DNA of 64,000 nucleotides from Staphylotrichum longicolle (GCA_019096155.1 JAHCVI010000001.1:6076001-6140000), one strand, 5' to 3'. Counted from the first letter of the stretch, positions 1 to 10,829 are shown. Translations and numbers: made by a program. The notes: a model not told the origin generated them from the letters alone.

Positions 1-1357
1 TTGACCCCCCCTCGGCTCAAAAGCACCTTCTGCATCCTCAGCCCAGCAGGCCAGCGAGGCCCAGTTGCCCAGTTGCCCAGCCAAAATGTTTCGGCTCCTT
101 CGGGTTCGGGCTTGGCTGTGCCCAGGGTCGCAGGGCGATGTGACCACCTTGCGGCTGCTCGTCGTCATCTCGGCGTTGGGCGAGGCCGAGATGTGCCGGG
201 CACTGCGGGAGCCACGGCAAGAGGCAGAAATGGATGACTCCAGATGATGTGTGGGGCAGGGGTGGTGGGCGTGAAAACCAGGCTGGTCGCCTGGTTCGGG
301 GCGGGCGAAAACCGGGAAGAGGAAATGAGGGCGTTGAGATTTTCCTTTGGGTTGTGAACTTGTGACAAGAGATTTTGTGATGAGGCGAGCGAGGCTCGAG
401 TCGGTGCACACCGTGATCATCATGTCAGGCTCACCGCTCTTCAGGTGTCGACTGATGCGGCAATCCGAATGCCGATTCACACCCTCAGCAGCGTCATGAG
501 AGGGTTGCATCGGGATGGCTGGGCACCACCAGCCAACAAGGGCAAAATTTGTGTGGTGTGGTGTGCTGCAGCGAGATAGGTAGGTACAGGAACTAGCGTT
601 AAGTGTGTACAGAGCCAAGGAAGGACCCAAGGGCGCTGCAATCATCTCTCCGGAGGCTGCACTTCCATCGCAGCGTGCGAAATCAAGGCCGACTCCCATC
701 ATCACCCCACGCTGGATTGCAATTTCCCCTCTTGCAACGCGTGACCGTCAACTGCAACCAGCTCTCAAGGCTAATGCGGCGTGACGACTTTGACGAGCTG
801 CGGGAGTGCTGCAAGGGATGGATGGATGCGCAGAATGCGGGGGAGGGAAAAGAAACGGCACTGCCGAATGTGGGAAAGGTGAGGTGTGCGATCCCCAACA
901 TGTCTAACCCGATCGAGAGCTGCGGGCTAGCCAGCGCCAAGCATCGCCGATGCGCTTTTCGATCCTCGATCGCAGCGGCAATCACCGAGAGCTCAAAACC
1001 CACTAGTTGAACATCTTATCTCCATGCGGAGGCACACACAGCCCCCAAGTTCTGGACTCGACCGTGCCCAATCTGGATGGGATGAAGTGGAATTCCCGGA
1101 CATTGACTCCGGAGCAACGCAGACATCGCAAGAATCACTAATCACTAGTTCACAAGAAGCATCACAAAGATTTGAGACTCTCAAAGTCCTCCTCATCGAC
1201 ATCAGATTGTGTTTCGCCAGCGCTGCAGGCGACTTTCCTCTCTCCTCTGATCGCTACCTATGTACATGTAATGGGGCTGGCCAGACCAAAGCACCCAGAC
1301 CCAGAGTGGTATCAAAGATGTATCCCCCGCTCATCCCATGACTCCAGTAAAAAGACA

Positions 1358-1383
1358 CCCAAAGTCCCAAAGTCCCAAATCCC
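1358..1383 (-). other. G-quadruplex-type motif in probable 3' UTR
   Basis: On the minus strand four GGG runs are separated by loops of 4, 5 and 5 bases. The motif is about 230 nt past the stop codon of the minus-strand gene at 1613, so it would be present in the RNA if the transcript reaches this far. Folding is inferred from the pattern only. Confidence 0.5.
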
Positions 1384-1513
1384 AATGCAAGGTCCCATAT
1401 CATGTCCGAGTCCTGATCCCAGTGTCCGTGATTCAGGACGTCCAAGCCCAGACCCAAACCCAAAAAAAGAGTCCCGAAACCCCAACGCCGCCAGTGTAAT
1501 GCAACGCTTCTAA

Positions 1514-1536
1514 CCCCCATACCCAACCCCCAACCC
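1514..1536 (-). other. Strong G-quadruplex-type motif in probable 3' UTR
   Basis: The minus strand carries four runs of 3-5 G with loops of only 2, 2 and 3 bases, a very compact pattern. It begins about 75 nt after the stop codon of the gene at 1613 and is on the sense strand of that gene, so an RNA quadruplex is possible. Confidence 0.6.
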
Positions 1537-1612
1537 AAGATTACAAACTTGTAGAAACCCAGCCAAAAAGAAAGGACACAAAAGAAAAAGAAGAAGTGGT
1601 GATGAAGGAGAC

Positions 1613-2459
1613 TCAAATCTCAAACGCCTCATCCTCCCCCAACTCAACCTCGACGTCCACAAACACAATCCCGCGCCTCTTCCACCCGCCGCGGCGCAGG
1701 TACTCCTGCGCGTCGGCGTCCAGGCCCCCGCTGGAGCCCGGCCCGTTCTCGAACCGGGGGCGGGGTCGAGGGCGAGGCCTGGGCGCGGGCGCCGGGGCCA
1801 GGCCCGCACACAGACCCATCTCCTCCGGGGTGGCGTGGGACGCGTCGCTGATGCTGCCGAAGCTGATGCTGCACTCGCTGCTGGCGTCGCTCGGGGTGAG
1901 GGACGGGTGCGGCCCGCGCGGCGGGCGTGAGGCATCCGCCGCGGTTCGGGTGTTGAGCGCGGTGCGGGCGTTGGGGTGTTGTTGAAGCCAAAGTCGAAGC
2001 CGTCGTAGATGACGGTGTTGGTGCAGGACGGGGTAGGTGTGGTGCGCCGCGGGAGGAGGGGATCGGGTTGGAGCTGGCGCGGCGGGCGGCGTGCCGGAGC
2101 TCGTGCGGCTGGTACAGCCTGCTGTCTTCCTCAAAGACGGTCTCCTGGAGCGGAGGGGCCAGGCCGGGAGCAAGTGAAGGTGGGTTCATGCGCAGGGGAT
2201 CCCAGTCGATCGACCCTTCGGCTCTGCTGCTGCTGGTCGAGGGCCGGGAGCTCGAGGCAAACGAAGGGCGGCCCGGCGAGCTGGCGTCGCTCGGGCGCTG
2301 GCGGTGGTGGTGGTGGTGGTGGTGCATCGCTTCTTGGCTGGTGAACGAGTCGGTGTTGCTGTCGTCGTGCTGCCTGAGAGCCCTGTGGCTCCGGAAGCTG
2401 CGAAGGAAACCGTGGTGGTGGTGATGGCTGGAAGGAGGGTGGATTCCGCACAGCATCAT
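1613..2459 (-). CDS. Hypothetical His/Ser-rich protein, reading frame broken twice
   Basis: I do not recognise a domain. The N-terminal part (start at 2459) has an HHHHH run, a second seven-His run coded by a GTG/CAC repeat at 2303-2324, and a Ser-rich segment, then a more ordered stretch with FEEDSRLYQPHELRHAARR. The frame then has to change near 2045-2062 to keep a sensible segment (VIYDGFDFGFNN) and again near 1913-1926 to reach the C-terminal part (SLTPSDASSECSISFGS ... DEAFEI, stop at 1613). Each change is restored by one additional base in a GC-rich run, which points to two missing bases in the sequence rather than to introns, since no good splice sites are seen. With the two bases restored the product would be about 282 residues, Ser/Pro/His-rich and probably soluble. 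It could also be a real decayed gene. Confidence 0.5.
2303..2324. repeat. GTG trinucleotide microsatellite (codes for poly-His)
   Basis: Seven tandem GTG units lie inside the His/Ser-rich minus-strand gene and give its second histidine run. Confidence 0.85.
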
Positions 2460-5400
2460 GCCCAGTGGATAGGCTGTGGAAATTGCTCAAAGAGAGGAAT
2501 GGCAAGAGTCTTCTTGAATGTCACCGACCGTTGTTGGGATGCGGTCGGGCCTCAGTAGGCATGGTCCAGTTGGCGATGTGAAGCACTTAAAGGTCTCGGC
2601 AGGGCCAACGACGGATGGATCGGGAAGGGGGGGGGGGTGTTATAAGCAGGAACCCGCGTCTTTGTGCCTGGCCTGGTTCCAGGAGATGGTGCCGATCGCC
2701 CGCCATGACGGAGGTGTGTGGTACCTTGCAGGGGCCAGGACAAGGTTCAGGTAGTGGAAAAGGAAGAAACAGAATCGGGCGATTATTGGGGTGTGGCTGA
2801 CTAGGAAGCGCAGGTTGTGGGGAGTGTGACCCGCAAACCCTCGCTACACCATCCCAGCCCAGCTGCATGAGAGGCCAGGGGCAGGGCCAGAGGGGGGGTG
2901 GAGGGTGGGGGGGTAACGTTATGCCAAGCAATGGCCTCGCGATCCAAATTGGAACCGTCGGTTGTTGTGGCCAAGGCCACCTCAGCAAGCAAGCACCGCT
3001 TTGTCAAACAATACGAACGACACAACGTGTGTGTGCCCGCTTGCTCACCAACAAGACCACGACATGTGCTGCTGACACAAAGAACCACGTTCCGGTGCCT
3101 GGGACGGTCAGCAAAAAAAAGGGAAGACGAACCAAACTCGAACCAAACTCGTCCAGCTTGCCATGCTCGCCATATGGTGTGGCCTCGTACCCAGCGCTCT
3201 TGTCATCCTCCATTGATCCTCAAACGTGTGTGCGAAAAAATCAACCACGTACAACGTCATTGACAAAACTCCTTGCCAATCCTTTCGCAAGACATCATTG
3301 ACCCCGCTGCCCAGACATTGGGCGGCTGGGGATAGTGGGGCAGTCGGGCAAGCTGCGGAGCTGCGGCACAGGGCTCAAGGTGCCCCAGGCTTGCCCGGGG
3401 CCCAAAATGTCTTGGGTGTTCGCCCAGACAGCCGTGGTGGGCCAGCCTGTGTGACAGCGGGTTTGCCCCTCTCACCTTACACCTTCAGTTAGCCTCGAGT
3501 TAACTAGCTCAACCGTCGGTTTGGGGCGGCCCTCGGTCAGCAGCCAAGTTCGACCCAAGAGAGCAGGGGTTTGGGCGTGGGCAAGCAATGGGAAAACGCT
3601 CCACCGGCTTGGGCCTCGTTCACGGCCCGAGCAGATCACAGCAGGGCGCAGAACAGTCATTCTCGTCAGTGACCAGTGAGCGCAGTGAGAATCATCGATC
3701 AGCATAAGAGAGCACACGAAGCAAGCTCTCGTTCGTGTTTGCCCTTTTCACCGCCGGTTTCATCCCCCAGACTCTCCCTCTGCTCCGCCAGCGGGTGTGG
3801 CAAAGGCCACCACCAAAGTCCACCAAAGTCCACCACACCGCGTGGCATCTGCTCATGGGACCCTCCAAAGCCCCTCCTCTCCCCTCCTCTCCGAGCAATC
3901 CCCATCCTTGGGAGCCTTGGGGCGAGATAGGCTGCTGCAGGCGTGATTGGTAGGTGCCGGATTGGGCGTCAGCCAGAGGAAGGCACGGTTTGTTCTGCGC
4001 AGCATCGAGAAAATTCCCGTATCTAGTGCACACTAGCGTGGTCACCTGGAATCCCTTTTTCGATCGGCAGTTGACGGGCCTGGCCCTGGGGACGTCGTCG
4101 GCGTCGATGTAGAGTTTGTTTCATTCACCTGCTCGATTTGCTCGAGTTGCTCGACTTAGCTCAACGTCTGACTCCAAGGGTCCCTCGTCGATCCCATGTC
4201 GTCATCGACCTCTGGCTCCAAAGCCTTATCGTCCAATGGTCGACACCCGCAGTTTCTGATCTGCCAAAAACTGCCTGTCCAGCCTGTCATTCCGCATCAT
4301 CATAACGATGCTCAGCTCCCGCAAGCGTCAGAAGCCTCCTTGATTTGTCCCAAGTCTTACTCAGGCCCAGACAGAGAGATTTTGAGAGCGTTCGGCCTCA
4401 ATACGAGTCGGAACTGCCGTGAAGAAAAATCGGGTGGTCCGTATGGCGGTTGGGCTGACTGTGGCTAACGGTGGCACCATGCCGACTCGGATTGCGGTTG
4501 CCACCCGAAAAAAGTATGCCGAACAAGGCCGGGACAGGGCCGACCGAGATCGGATTTTTGTTCAGAGCTTCGCAGAGCTTCCCTATGGGGCTTGGCCCCA
4601 GGTGCCCGTCCTTCACGAGGTCCCGTGGCCGCCAGCCTCATGGTGAGCGCATTGCTGCGTACTTCTGAAACACGAAGGACCTGAGCGTCCCGAAGCGGGA
4701 TTACTCAACGGCGCAGGTACACAGGCACAACCGTCAAACCATGGAATTCGGATGCTCCTGTGATAAGCAGCGATGCCCCTCTGCACAGCCCTTTTTCGGT
4801 CTGGTGGTGCAACCCAGAATAGCTTCTCATGCAAATGCCCCTCTTGGTAGATCGTCCTCTAATGTGGTTCCCCGCAATATCGTTGCCCCGACCCGGATCT
4901 GCGAGATGGCTCCGACGGGAGCAGCCACAATAACCAATGCATTGTTTGCGTCGAGCCAGTACCCGTGGCAGATCGGTCCACCTTGAGCTGACTGATGCTG
5001 CAGGCTCCCGGTCTCAGACACTGACCACCGTGAGATACACCGGAGCTGTAAACCAGGGTTGTCTTGCTTAACTGTCGATAGTGAGGGCAATAAACCGACC
5101 AAAGTTCCCGATGTCCAGGTCCTCTGTCTCGTAGCACCGCCAATGCGCATCGCCCTTTCTCTCCCCATGCATCGGGTTACTCGTCACACCCGGGGGTAAC
5201 GGTCGACGCGGCAGTTGAAGTCGAAGGCCCGCGGCATGGCGACCCCTGGATTCCAGCCCGTGTTCGGTAGCAACCATCTCGATCCGCTCGATCCCCCTCC
5301 GATCCCTTCGATGCGGGAGTGCGTCCCGGCGCAGGGCTGGACCGTTGAAACTGGAATATCAAGCCTCACTCCAAGCTGGATCCCTGCTCGTGCCTCGCTG

Positions 5401-5548
5401 GCGTCGATGGTGATCGAGGATCGAAGAGGTCCCCCGCAAAACCGTCGCAGGACCCTTTAGTCCGACCGGTGGATCGAAGCGGCGATAACCGCCCTCAAAG
5501 CTTGAGCAGCTCTCCCCTCATTGCTGTCCGCAACCCATCTCTCTCCAA
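2460..5548. other. Long gene-free stretch
   Basis: No frame on either strand gives a believable protein. The stretch has G-rich runs at 2626-2637 and 2890-2913 (quadruplex-type) and otherwise mixed sequence. It probably holds the promoter of the minus-strand gene starting at 2459 and the 3' end of COX16. A non-coding RNA cannot be excluded. Confidence 0.5.
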
Positions 5549-6049
5549 TCACAGAATCCCATCGCTCTCCCCCTTCAGCCTCTTGACCCGCTTCTGCTCC
5601 CAGTTATCGATATCCTTGGCGGCCAATCTCTGTCAAGGGAACACCGTCAGCCAAAAAGTCCCACACCACCTACAAAAGCCACGAGAACAAACTAGGAAGG
5701 AGAAGGACCGAAACGCGGGAAAAAGAAAAGGAGCAAAAGATGAGGGGAAAGATAAGAAACAAAGAGAAAACGGCGTGTTTACGTAGTACTCCTCCCGGAT
5801 ATCGACCTTGCGCCCTGCGCGGCCGACGCCCAGCTCCTCCTCGCGCGTCATCTGCCGCACCTTGCGGTCGTGCCGCTCGTAGCGGATGGCGGTCGCCGGC
5901 GTCAGCACAAAGGACGCGGCCACGATGACGCTCATGAAGGGCAGGCCGAAGAGCAGGAAGGGCCGCTTGGCCATCATGGCGCGGTAGCGCGCGCCGAAGG
6001 TGTTGGACCCGGCGGCCGAGGGGTATTTGCGGCTCTGGAAGACGGCCAT
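5549..6049 (-). CDS. COX16: Cytochrome c oxidase assembly protein Cox16, mitochondrial
   Basis: Cox16 is a small single-pass protein of the mitochondrial inner membrane needed to assemble cytochrome c oxidase. Two exons: 6049-5783 and 5629-5549, with a 153 bp intron (donor GTAAAC, acceptor TTGACAG), giving 115 residues, a usual length for the family. Residues about 29-48 form one hydrophobic segment (LLFGLPFMSVIVAASFVL), followed by the family signature TPATAIRYERHDRKVRQ. The spliced C-terminal part reads DIREEYY-RLAAKDIDNWEQKR, also typical of Cox16. Without splicing the frame runs into unrelated Phe/Ser-rich sequence, so the intron is well supported. A telobox lies about 255 bp upstream of the start codon. 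Confidence 0.93.
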
Positions 6050-6303
6050 ATCTTTTTCCTTCGTGCGTTCTTGTCCTTCTTTTATTGCACTGTATGTTCT
6101 TGGCTGCGCTGCAACGGTAAGGCACAGATAGGTCTTGTGTTGTGGGTAAAGTGCTATGTTTCGTAGTCGTGTGTTGGTTTGTGGTGAAGTCTGGCGTCAG
6201 GTTTTGGATTGGCTTGCTTTGGGAGGAAAGCCGGAAGCTTCCGAGGAAATGGAGAGCTCGTTCGATGCCAAGCTCAAAAGGGAACAGGTGGGGTCCTTTT
6301 ATC

Positions 6304-6315
6304 AGGGTTAGGGTT
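6304..6315. promoter_or_regulatory. Telobox (AGGGTTAGGGTT) upstream of COX16
   Basis: Two perfect TTAGGG-type units in tandem lie about 255 bp upstream of the COX16 start codon. In fungi and plants such internal telomere-like boxes are bound by Myb-type telobox factors. Its function here is inference. Confidence 0.5.
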
Positions 6316-6680
6316 CCCCTAAGTCATTGAATGTACGAAGTAAACAAACCACGGAATCCGAGAGCACTTGCAAAGCACAGCAAGAATTGTGCAAATATTC
6401 GCGGGAATAAAGAGATACATTGCAAGTCGCTTCTTTCGGTCGGTTCACTGCGTCTTTAGTTTGGCCCGCTGGATACTATCCCGGCCAGTGGGCCGTTCTC
6501 CCAACCCATTGCTCCAACCAGGAGCCGAACAGTATCTGTCGTCAGCTGCAGGTCTTTTCTTGGAACTGCTGCTGGCGGTCTTTGAAGGACTTTGCTCGGT
6601 GCTACTTCTGACGGGGTTGGAACGCTCTGCCTGAAACTGCTGCGACTACTCACCCTGAGCGCCGATCTGACAACTGCAGC

Positions 6681-7098
6681 TCAGAGAGCTGGATACAATT
6701 CTAATTCAAGCATCACATATGCCACCGCCTCCTTCTTAGATGTTCGCACAATAGACACGAGGGGAGTTGGAGGATTCGTGTTGAGCGACCAGTGTGACCA
6801 GAACACCACCATCCTGGGGTTGATGCCCATCAGCATCAGGGCCCGACCAACAAGGCCAACAAACATTGCATTATGACAATGGATGACCTCAGAAAGCGTC
6901 CCATTACGGGGTCTTCTGCGTCTCGGTGCTGCAGTTCGACACCATATCTACATTTTCACCGGTCTGGCACCAGTGCACGGCCGTCCATATGTCTTTGAAC
7001 TGCGCGGCGGTTGTCTCCTTCCATGGGGTGGCAAGATCGGTGGATTGGAGGATGCGGAGGCGCAGCCCGCGAGGAAGGCTAACGAAGGTGGTGAGCAT
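6681..7098 (-). pseudogene. Degenerate N-terminal fragment of an F-box-like protein
   Basis: From a Met at 7098 the minus strand reads MLTTFVSLPRGLRLRILQST then DLATPWKE, which fits the start of a large family of fungal F-box-like proteins (LPxELRLRIL plus a TPWKE-type element). The frame stops at 6904. A further minus-strand segment at 6866-6681 in another frame could be the continuation (FWSHWSLN... region). The usual Cys-rich middle and the C-terminus are not present in order. The match is from memory of the family, so moderate confidence only. Confidence 0.4.
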
Positions 7099-7196
7099 CG
7101 GCGACGGTCTGCAGTACGGAGTAGCGAGACGGCATGCTTTCCTGGCAGAATCATGCGCCATCTCTTGGAGGCGGTGGTGTGGTGACTTGCAGAGGC

Positions 7197-7282
7197 GGAT
7201 ATGGAAAACATTTAGCAACGACAGGAGACGGGGCGACGTGGATATGGGAAGTTTTTCGCAATGACAAGAAACGGAGCGACAC
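7197..7282. repeat. Imperfect 43-bp tandem duplication
   Basis: Two diverged copies begin with GGATATGG at 7197 and 7240 and share a CAAYGACARGARACGG-type core. The period is 43 bp. It sits among the F-box-like fragments, where no protein frame is open. Confidence 0.6.
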
Positions 7283-7537
7283 GGTGACACGCTTGCGGCA
7301 TCGAGTCCCTGTTTCTGCTGAAGGTCGACGTCACAAACTGGGGAGAAGCCGAGACGCCCTGGATGGATATGGAATGAGATTTGGGCGTCGGTTGATGCCA
7401 CTCATTCAGCCTCGCCTGGGCTGCCGCCAACCTGTCTTCATGGTTCTGGGATCCCGGCTGAGTACCGGTAGACGGCGAACACCAACATGAAACCTTTGGC
7501 ACTCGGAAGGGGCCTCAGAGCAGCAATCTCCAAGTGT

Positions 7538-7732
7538 TTAGCACTCTCTCCGTTTGTGGCAGGATTCTTCGTGGAGAATGACCTGGAGACTGGCCAGGGA
7601 TGCGATGGAGGACGGGCGGAGGGCGCACAGAGGTTCAAGAGATGCCGAGCTCAGATAGTGGATGATGAAATGTTTTGCCGAGGAGAGCATGGCAGCCGTC
7701 TTGATGTACATGGCCCGGCAGGACAGCAGCAA
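7538..7732 (-). pseudogene. Fragment of an F-box-like protein (second copy)
   Basis: The minus strand reads LLSCRAMYIKTAAML ... HFIIHY ... LEPLCALRPSSIASLASLQV ... HEESCHKRREC before a stop. The order of a 'CR-xxY-x-A' helix, an NRF-like strand, a 'LxPLxAL' segment and a terminal SCH resembles the middle of fungal F-box-like proteins. No start domain and no C-terminal part are attached, so it is most likely a relic. Confidence 0.4.
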
Positions 7733-7767
7733 GCAATACCACCAAGTCTGGGGCGGTGCGCCGCGCT

Positions 7768-8382
7768 CCCTGCCGACTCATCCCTTATCTGCCGAATTCT
7801 CTGCCGCGATGCTCAGCTAATTTTCTTCTTGGGCAACCGGTTCGTTGTCCACAATCATTCTAGTACGAGAGCCATCTCTATTCCCTTGGAAGAGAAATCT
7901 AGACATCTCGCTAGCGGCGCCTCCATTGGCGGCAACTACCCATACGGACGCTCCAGAGCCTCTCTCTTTTTGAGGCGAATTGTGCCCATCCACTGCCTCC
8001 CCTATCTGCGCAATTTCGAACTCGTTCCATCACCTTGTCAACATTAAAGTTGGCCGCAGGCAGAACATCTTCGATAAAGGACTCGCGAACAACCGTCGAC
8101 TGAATACAAGTCAAGATCCATGCACGAGGGTTGACGCTGCGGGTGATTATGGCGCATCTAGCATTCGCCCAATGGCTGAGAAGCGGTGGACCTCGCCACC
8201 ATAACCGTCCTACAGGGAAACACACAAATCTTGTAGCTTACAGAACCATCTTGCATCCTCTCCTACAGGTCGCGGCAGGAGACGATGGTCTTGCTCGACG
8301 TCATGCCTGGCTTACTTGTCCTTGGAGGTGGACCGAGGCTGCGGAGACCGACGAGACCAAACAAGGGCCTGAGAGGAGGAAG
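7768..8382 (+). pseudogene. Degenerate middle and C-terminal part of an F-box-like protein
   Basis: The plus strand gives LICRILCRDAQLIFFLGNRF and, further on, PYGRSRASLFLRRIVPIHCL-PYLRNFELV, then a stop at 8045. The family pattern resumes in another frame with TVD-stop-IQVKIHARGLTLRVIMA and YRTILHPLLQVAAGDDGLAR ... CPWRWT. So the copy has at least one frameshift (between about 8030 and 8085) and an in-frame TGA at 8101-8103 where the family normally has Trp. The N-terminal F-box portion is missing. Orientation is opposite to the two neighbouring fragments. I recognise the family from hypothetical proteins common in Chaetomiaceae; its function is unknown. Confidence 0.55.
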
Positions 8383-9578
8383 ACGACAGAGACCGAAAAC
8401 GAAAACTTGACGCCGACGTCAAGTCATGGGACGAAAAGACAAGAAAAAAGGCCTGTCTCGCTTGTTGCCAACGGAGCTTGCTCCTTTTGGATCCGTTTCC
8501 GCCGCTCAAACGAGTGCAGGAACACACAGTAATAACAAACCGACTGCCAAATCGTCCGAGCTATGATACCCCCCTAGGTAATCGCGCAATGATCCAAAAC
8601 TGGCTGGCTGTATGGACTTATCGCTTGACTCGTACTACTCTGGTCGCCAGATCATCAACCTCATGCTTTCAGAAGCAACACTCAACCCTCATCCCGTAGC
8701 CGCTCGCGTCTTGTTGATAGTTTTGAGTACATTCGTGACTCCTGATTAAACCTTTGATGGACATATAACCCTGCCATCCATGATCCAGCTCAAGCTGGGC
8801 AACCTCGACAGCACCTTACTCATAGGGACTTGAACCAGACCAAGCTTACTATGATACCTTCCCTGACAAACCAGGCTACCTCAAGTGCCGGAACGTAACG
8901 CATGCCCGGTATGCACCACCACTGCGATGACAGCTCACGAATCAGCATAACTTGGCGGCGCACCAAGCAGGAAAAGATCCTTGAAACGAGTTCCCAATAC
9001 CGATTCCCACCTTCTGCTTTACACAGTCCTCCGAATGTTCCACCATAGCCTTTAAATATACACAGTCATCTTGCAGTTGCCCGTCACTCATTCAACCTCC
9101 ACGACAACAAGGGAGAACCAGAGTAACACATTGACTGATCGGCTTGGTTCTGTTAGCAATAGCTCCACCCGCCCACAAACCCCAGGTTCAGATTCGCGCA
9201 TGTTACCTAAAGCATGAGTCGAGTGAACGATTGATGCCCAATCCTCACTTGTGTGCTCAAGCACGCACTCAAGGCACAAACCACCGCCGCCGACTGGCTA
9301 GGCCACTTGATGCAACGCAGAGCGTGGTGGGACGTGAAAACAGCCGGTGTTTATCAAAAGGAACGGAACGGCGCCATACGACCAGTATAGCGTAGAGGAC
9401 GGCTGCCGTCAACAAGGCGCAGAATCAAACAACGCAGTAGTTGCCAACGTCCGGAACCAGAGTTGATTAACAAGGTGAAATTCTCTCCCCCTCGGCGAAG
9501 GACCCTCCCTCAGCGCTCAGGCTATCTACAATGCTAGAGTACACAAAGAAAAAGGGGAATCGGGCAGCGAGCAGTTGT

Positions 9579-10329
9579 TTACAGGATCGAGAGGTCGCCG
9601 AATCTCTCCTGTTGGCGGGGCGGGGCGGGTCAGCAATCTGGCGCTGCATTGCAGGAAGGACGGGGAAAGAGTAGACAAGACGCACCTTGTAGCCCGGCAC
9701 GGACCAGCGGCCCTTGGACACGAGCTTGGACGTCTTCTCGTCGATGCTGGGCTCGGCGGCGGCGACCTCGTCGACGGTGAGCTCCTCGAACGGCCGGGCC
9801 TCCTCGATGTTCTTGAGCGTCTTCTGCAGGTCCTGGAGCTCGAGGTCGACCTTGTCCTTGGTGGCCTCGGCGTTCTTGATGGCCTCGACCTCGAAGGCCT
9901 CGATGGCCTTGAGCTGGCGGCCGAGGTCGTAGGTGGCGGGCTGGAAGGCGTTGAAGCGCTTCTCGATCTCGTCGACGATGGCCTGGTTCTTGAGCACGCT
10001 GCGGTACTGGGCGAAGTCGACGGTGGTGGGCTGCTCCGAGAGGAGCTGGACCTTGCGGCGGATGTCGTCGTTGCGCTTCTTGAAGGCCTGGAGCCCGGCC
10101 ACCGTCTGGCCGCGCAGGCCGAGGGACGTGGTGATCTTGGCCCAGTCGACCTTGAGAGCTGCGCTTCGCTGTAATTTTTGGCAAACGGAGACGGACGAAA
10201 TTAGCTCAGGTTCTTTGCACCCTTCGCGGACCCTGCAGCGCCAGCTGCCAGGTACGTCCCCGTAACGCCCAAAACCAGTTCCCAACCCAAGAAAAGCTCC
10301 AATTGACGCGGGGGACTTACTGCGGCCAT
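9579..10329 (-). CDS. ATP7: ATP synthase subunit d, mitochondrial
   Basis: Subunit d is part of the peripheral stalk of mitochondrial F1Fo-ATP synthase. Three exons: a 9-base first exon coding only MAA (10329-10321), a main exon (10168-9686) and a short last exon (9608-9579), separated by introns of 152 and 77 bp. The product is 173 residues, as expected. Visible family features: RSAALKVDWAKITTSLGL at the N-terminus, KRNDDIRRK, VDFAQYRSVLKNQAIVDEIE, and the C-terminus KGRWSVPGYKERFGDLSIL. The tiny first exon is typical of the fungal gene. It is strongly helical and charged, and codon use matches neighbouring housekeeping genes. Confidence 0.95.
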
Positions 10330-10829
10330 TTTTGCGGTGGTTCTGAGGTGGTCAGGGAGTGGGGAGTTCAGTCGCTGTCGTTGCTTTGAGTTTGCCGAAT
10401 GCAAGCAACGTCTGCCGGGCGCGAGGGTCCCGTCACGTGATCTTACGGAATGACCCGGCGCTGCCGTCAAGACCAAGCACACGGCAAAGACGGGATCAGC
10501 TCGAATCTTGACTGCAATTTCAATGTGAACAATAAATGTCTTGTTTAGAGTCCCCGACCAACGTCTTCAGCACTTGGACTTCTCTGCACCGGCGGTCTCG
10601 CGGATTTGACTTTCTTCTCCGGTAGCCCGAGAATCACGATTTGAGGATCACTCGCACAGTAACAAGCAGCATCACCTTAACGAAGCATGACTATGCGGAA
10701 CAGCTTAGATTCAGCAGCGCAAGTGTATGGCCGCTTAACTGACCAGCAACGACATGGACGCCGCAAACTGGCAGAGCTTTTTGTTCGCATAAATGTACCC
10801 GGAAACCCATCAACCACCCAGCGCCCTGT
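10330..10829. other. Intergenic region between ATP7 and EGD2
   Basis: Both neighbours are on the minus strand, so this stretch holds the ATP7 promoter and the 3' end of EGD2. I see no gene in it. Confidence 0.6.

Larger units (their letters stand above)
1..1612. other. Gene-poor left edge
   Basis: I see no credible gene here. Open frames on both strands are short and low in complexity, and none resembles a known protein. The right part (about 1340-1540) is rich in CCC runs and lies just 3' of the minus-strand gene that stops at 1613, so it probably holds that gene's 3' UTR. Confidence 0.6.
6050..9578. other. Gene-poor stretch with decayed gene fragments
   Basis: No intact gene is seen between COX16 and the ATP synthase d gene. 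6.68-8.4 kb holds fragments resembling an F-box-like fungal protein family (listed separately). 8.5-9.5 kb shows only short unrelated frames. Confidence 0.5.

Noticed and set aside
603..1010. Plus-strand frame of 135 codons near the left edge
   Set aside because: Composition looks random, there are no conserved segments, and a competing open frame overlaps it on the other strand.
6304..6315. Subtelomeric location suggested by TTAGGG units
   Set aside because: Only two units occur here and two at 49463; flanks are normal core genes, so these are internal boxes, not telomere ends.
6681..8382. Repeat-induced point mutation as the cause of decay in the F-box-like fragments
   Set aside because: The sequence is not strongly AT-rich and the TGA at 8101 would need a change outside the usual CpA context. 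No TpA excess is obvious by eye.
9575..10174. Plus-strand Leu/Glu/Asp-rich frame of 199 codons
   Set aside because: Antisense shadow of the ATP synthase d main exon.
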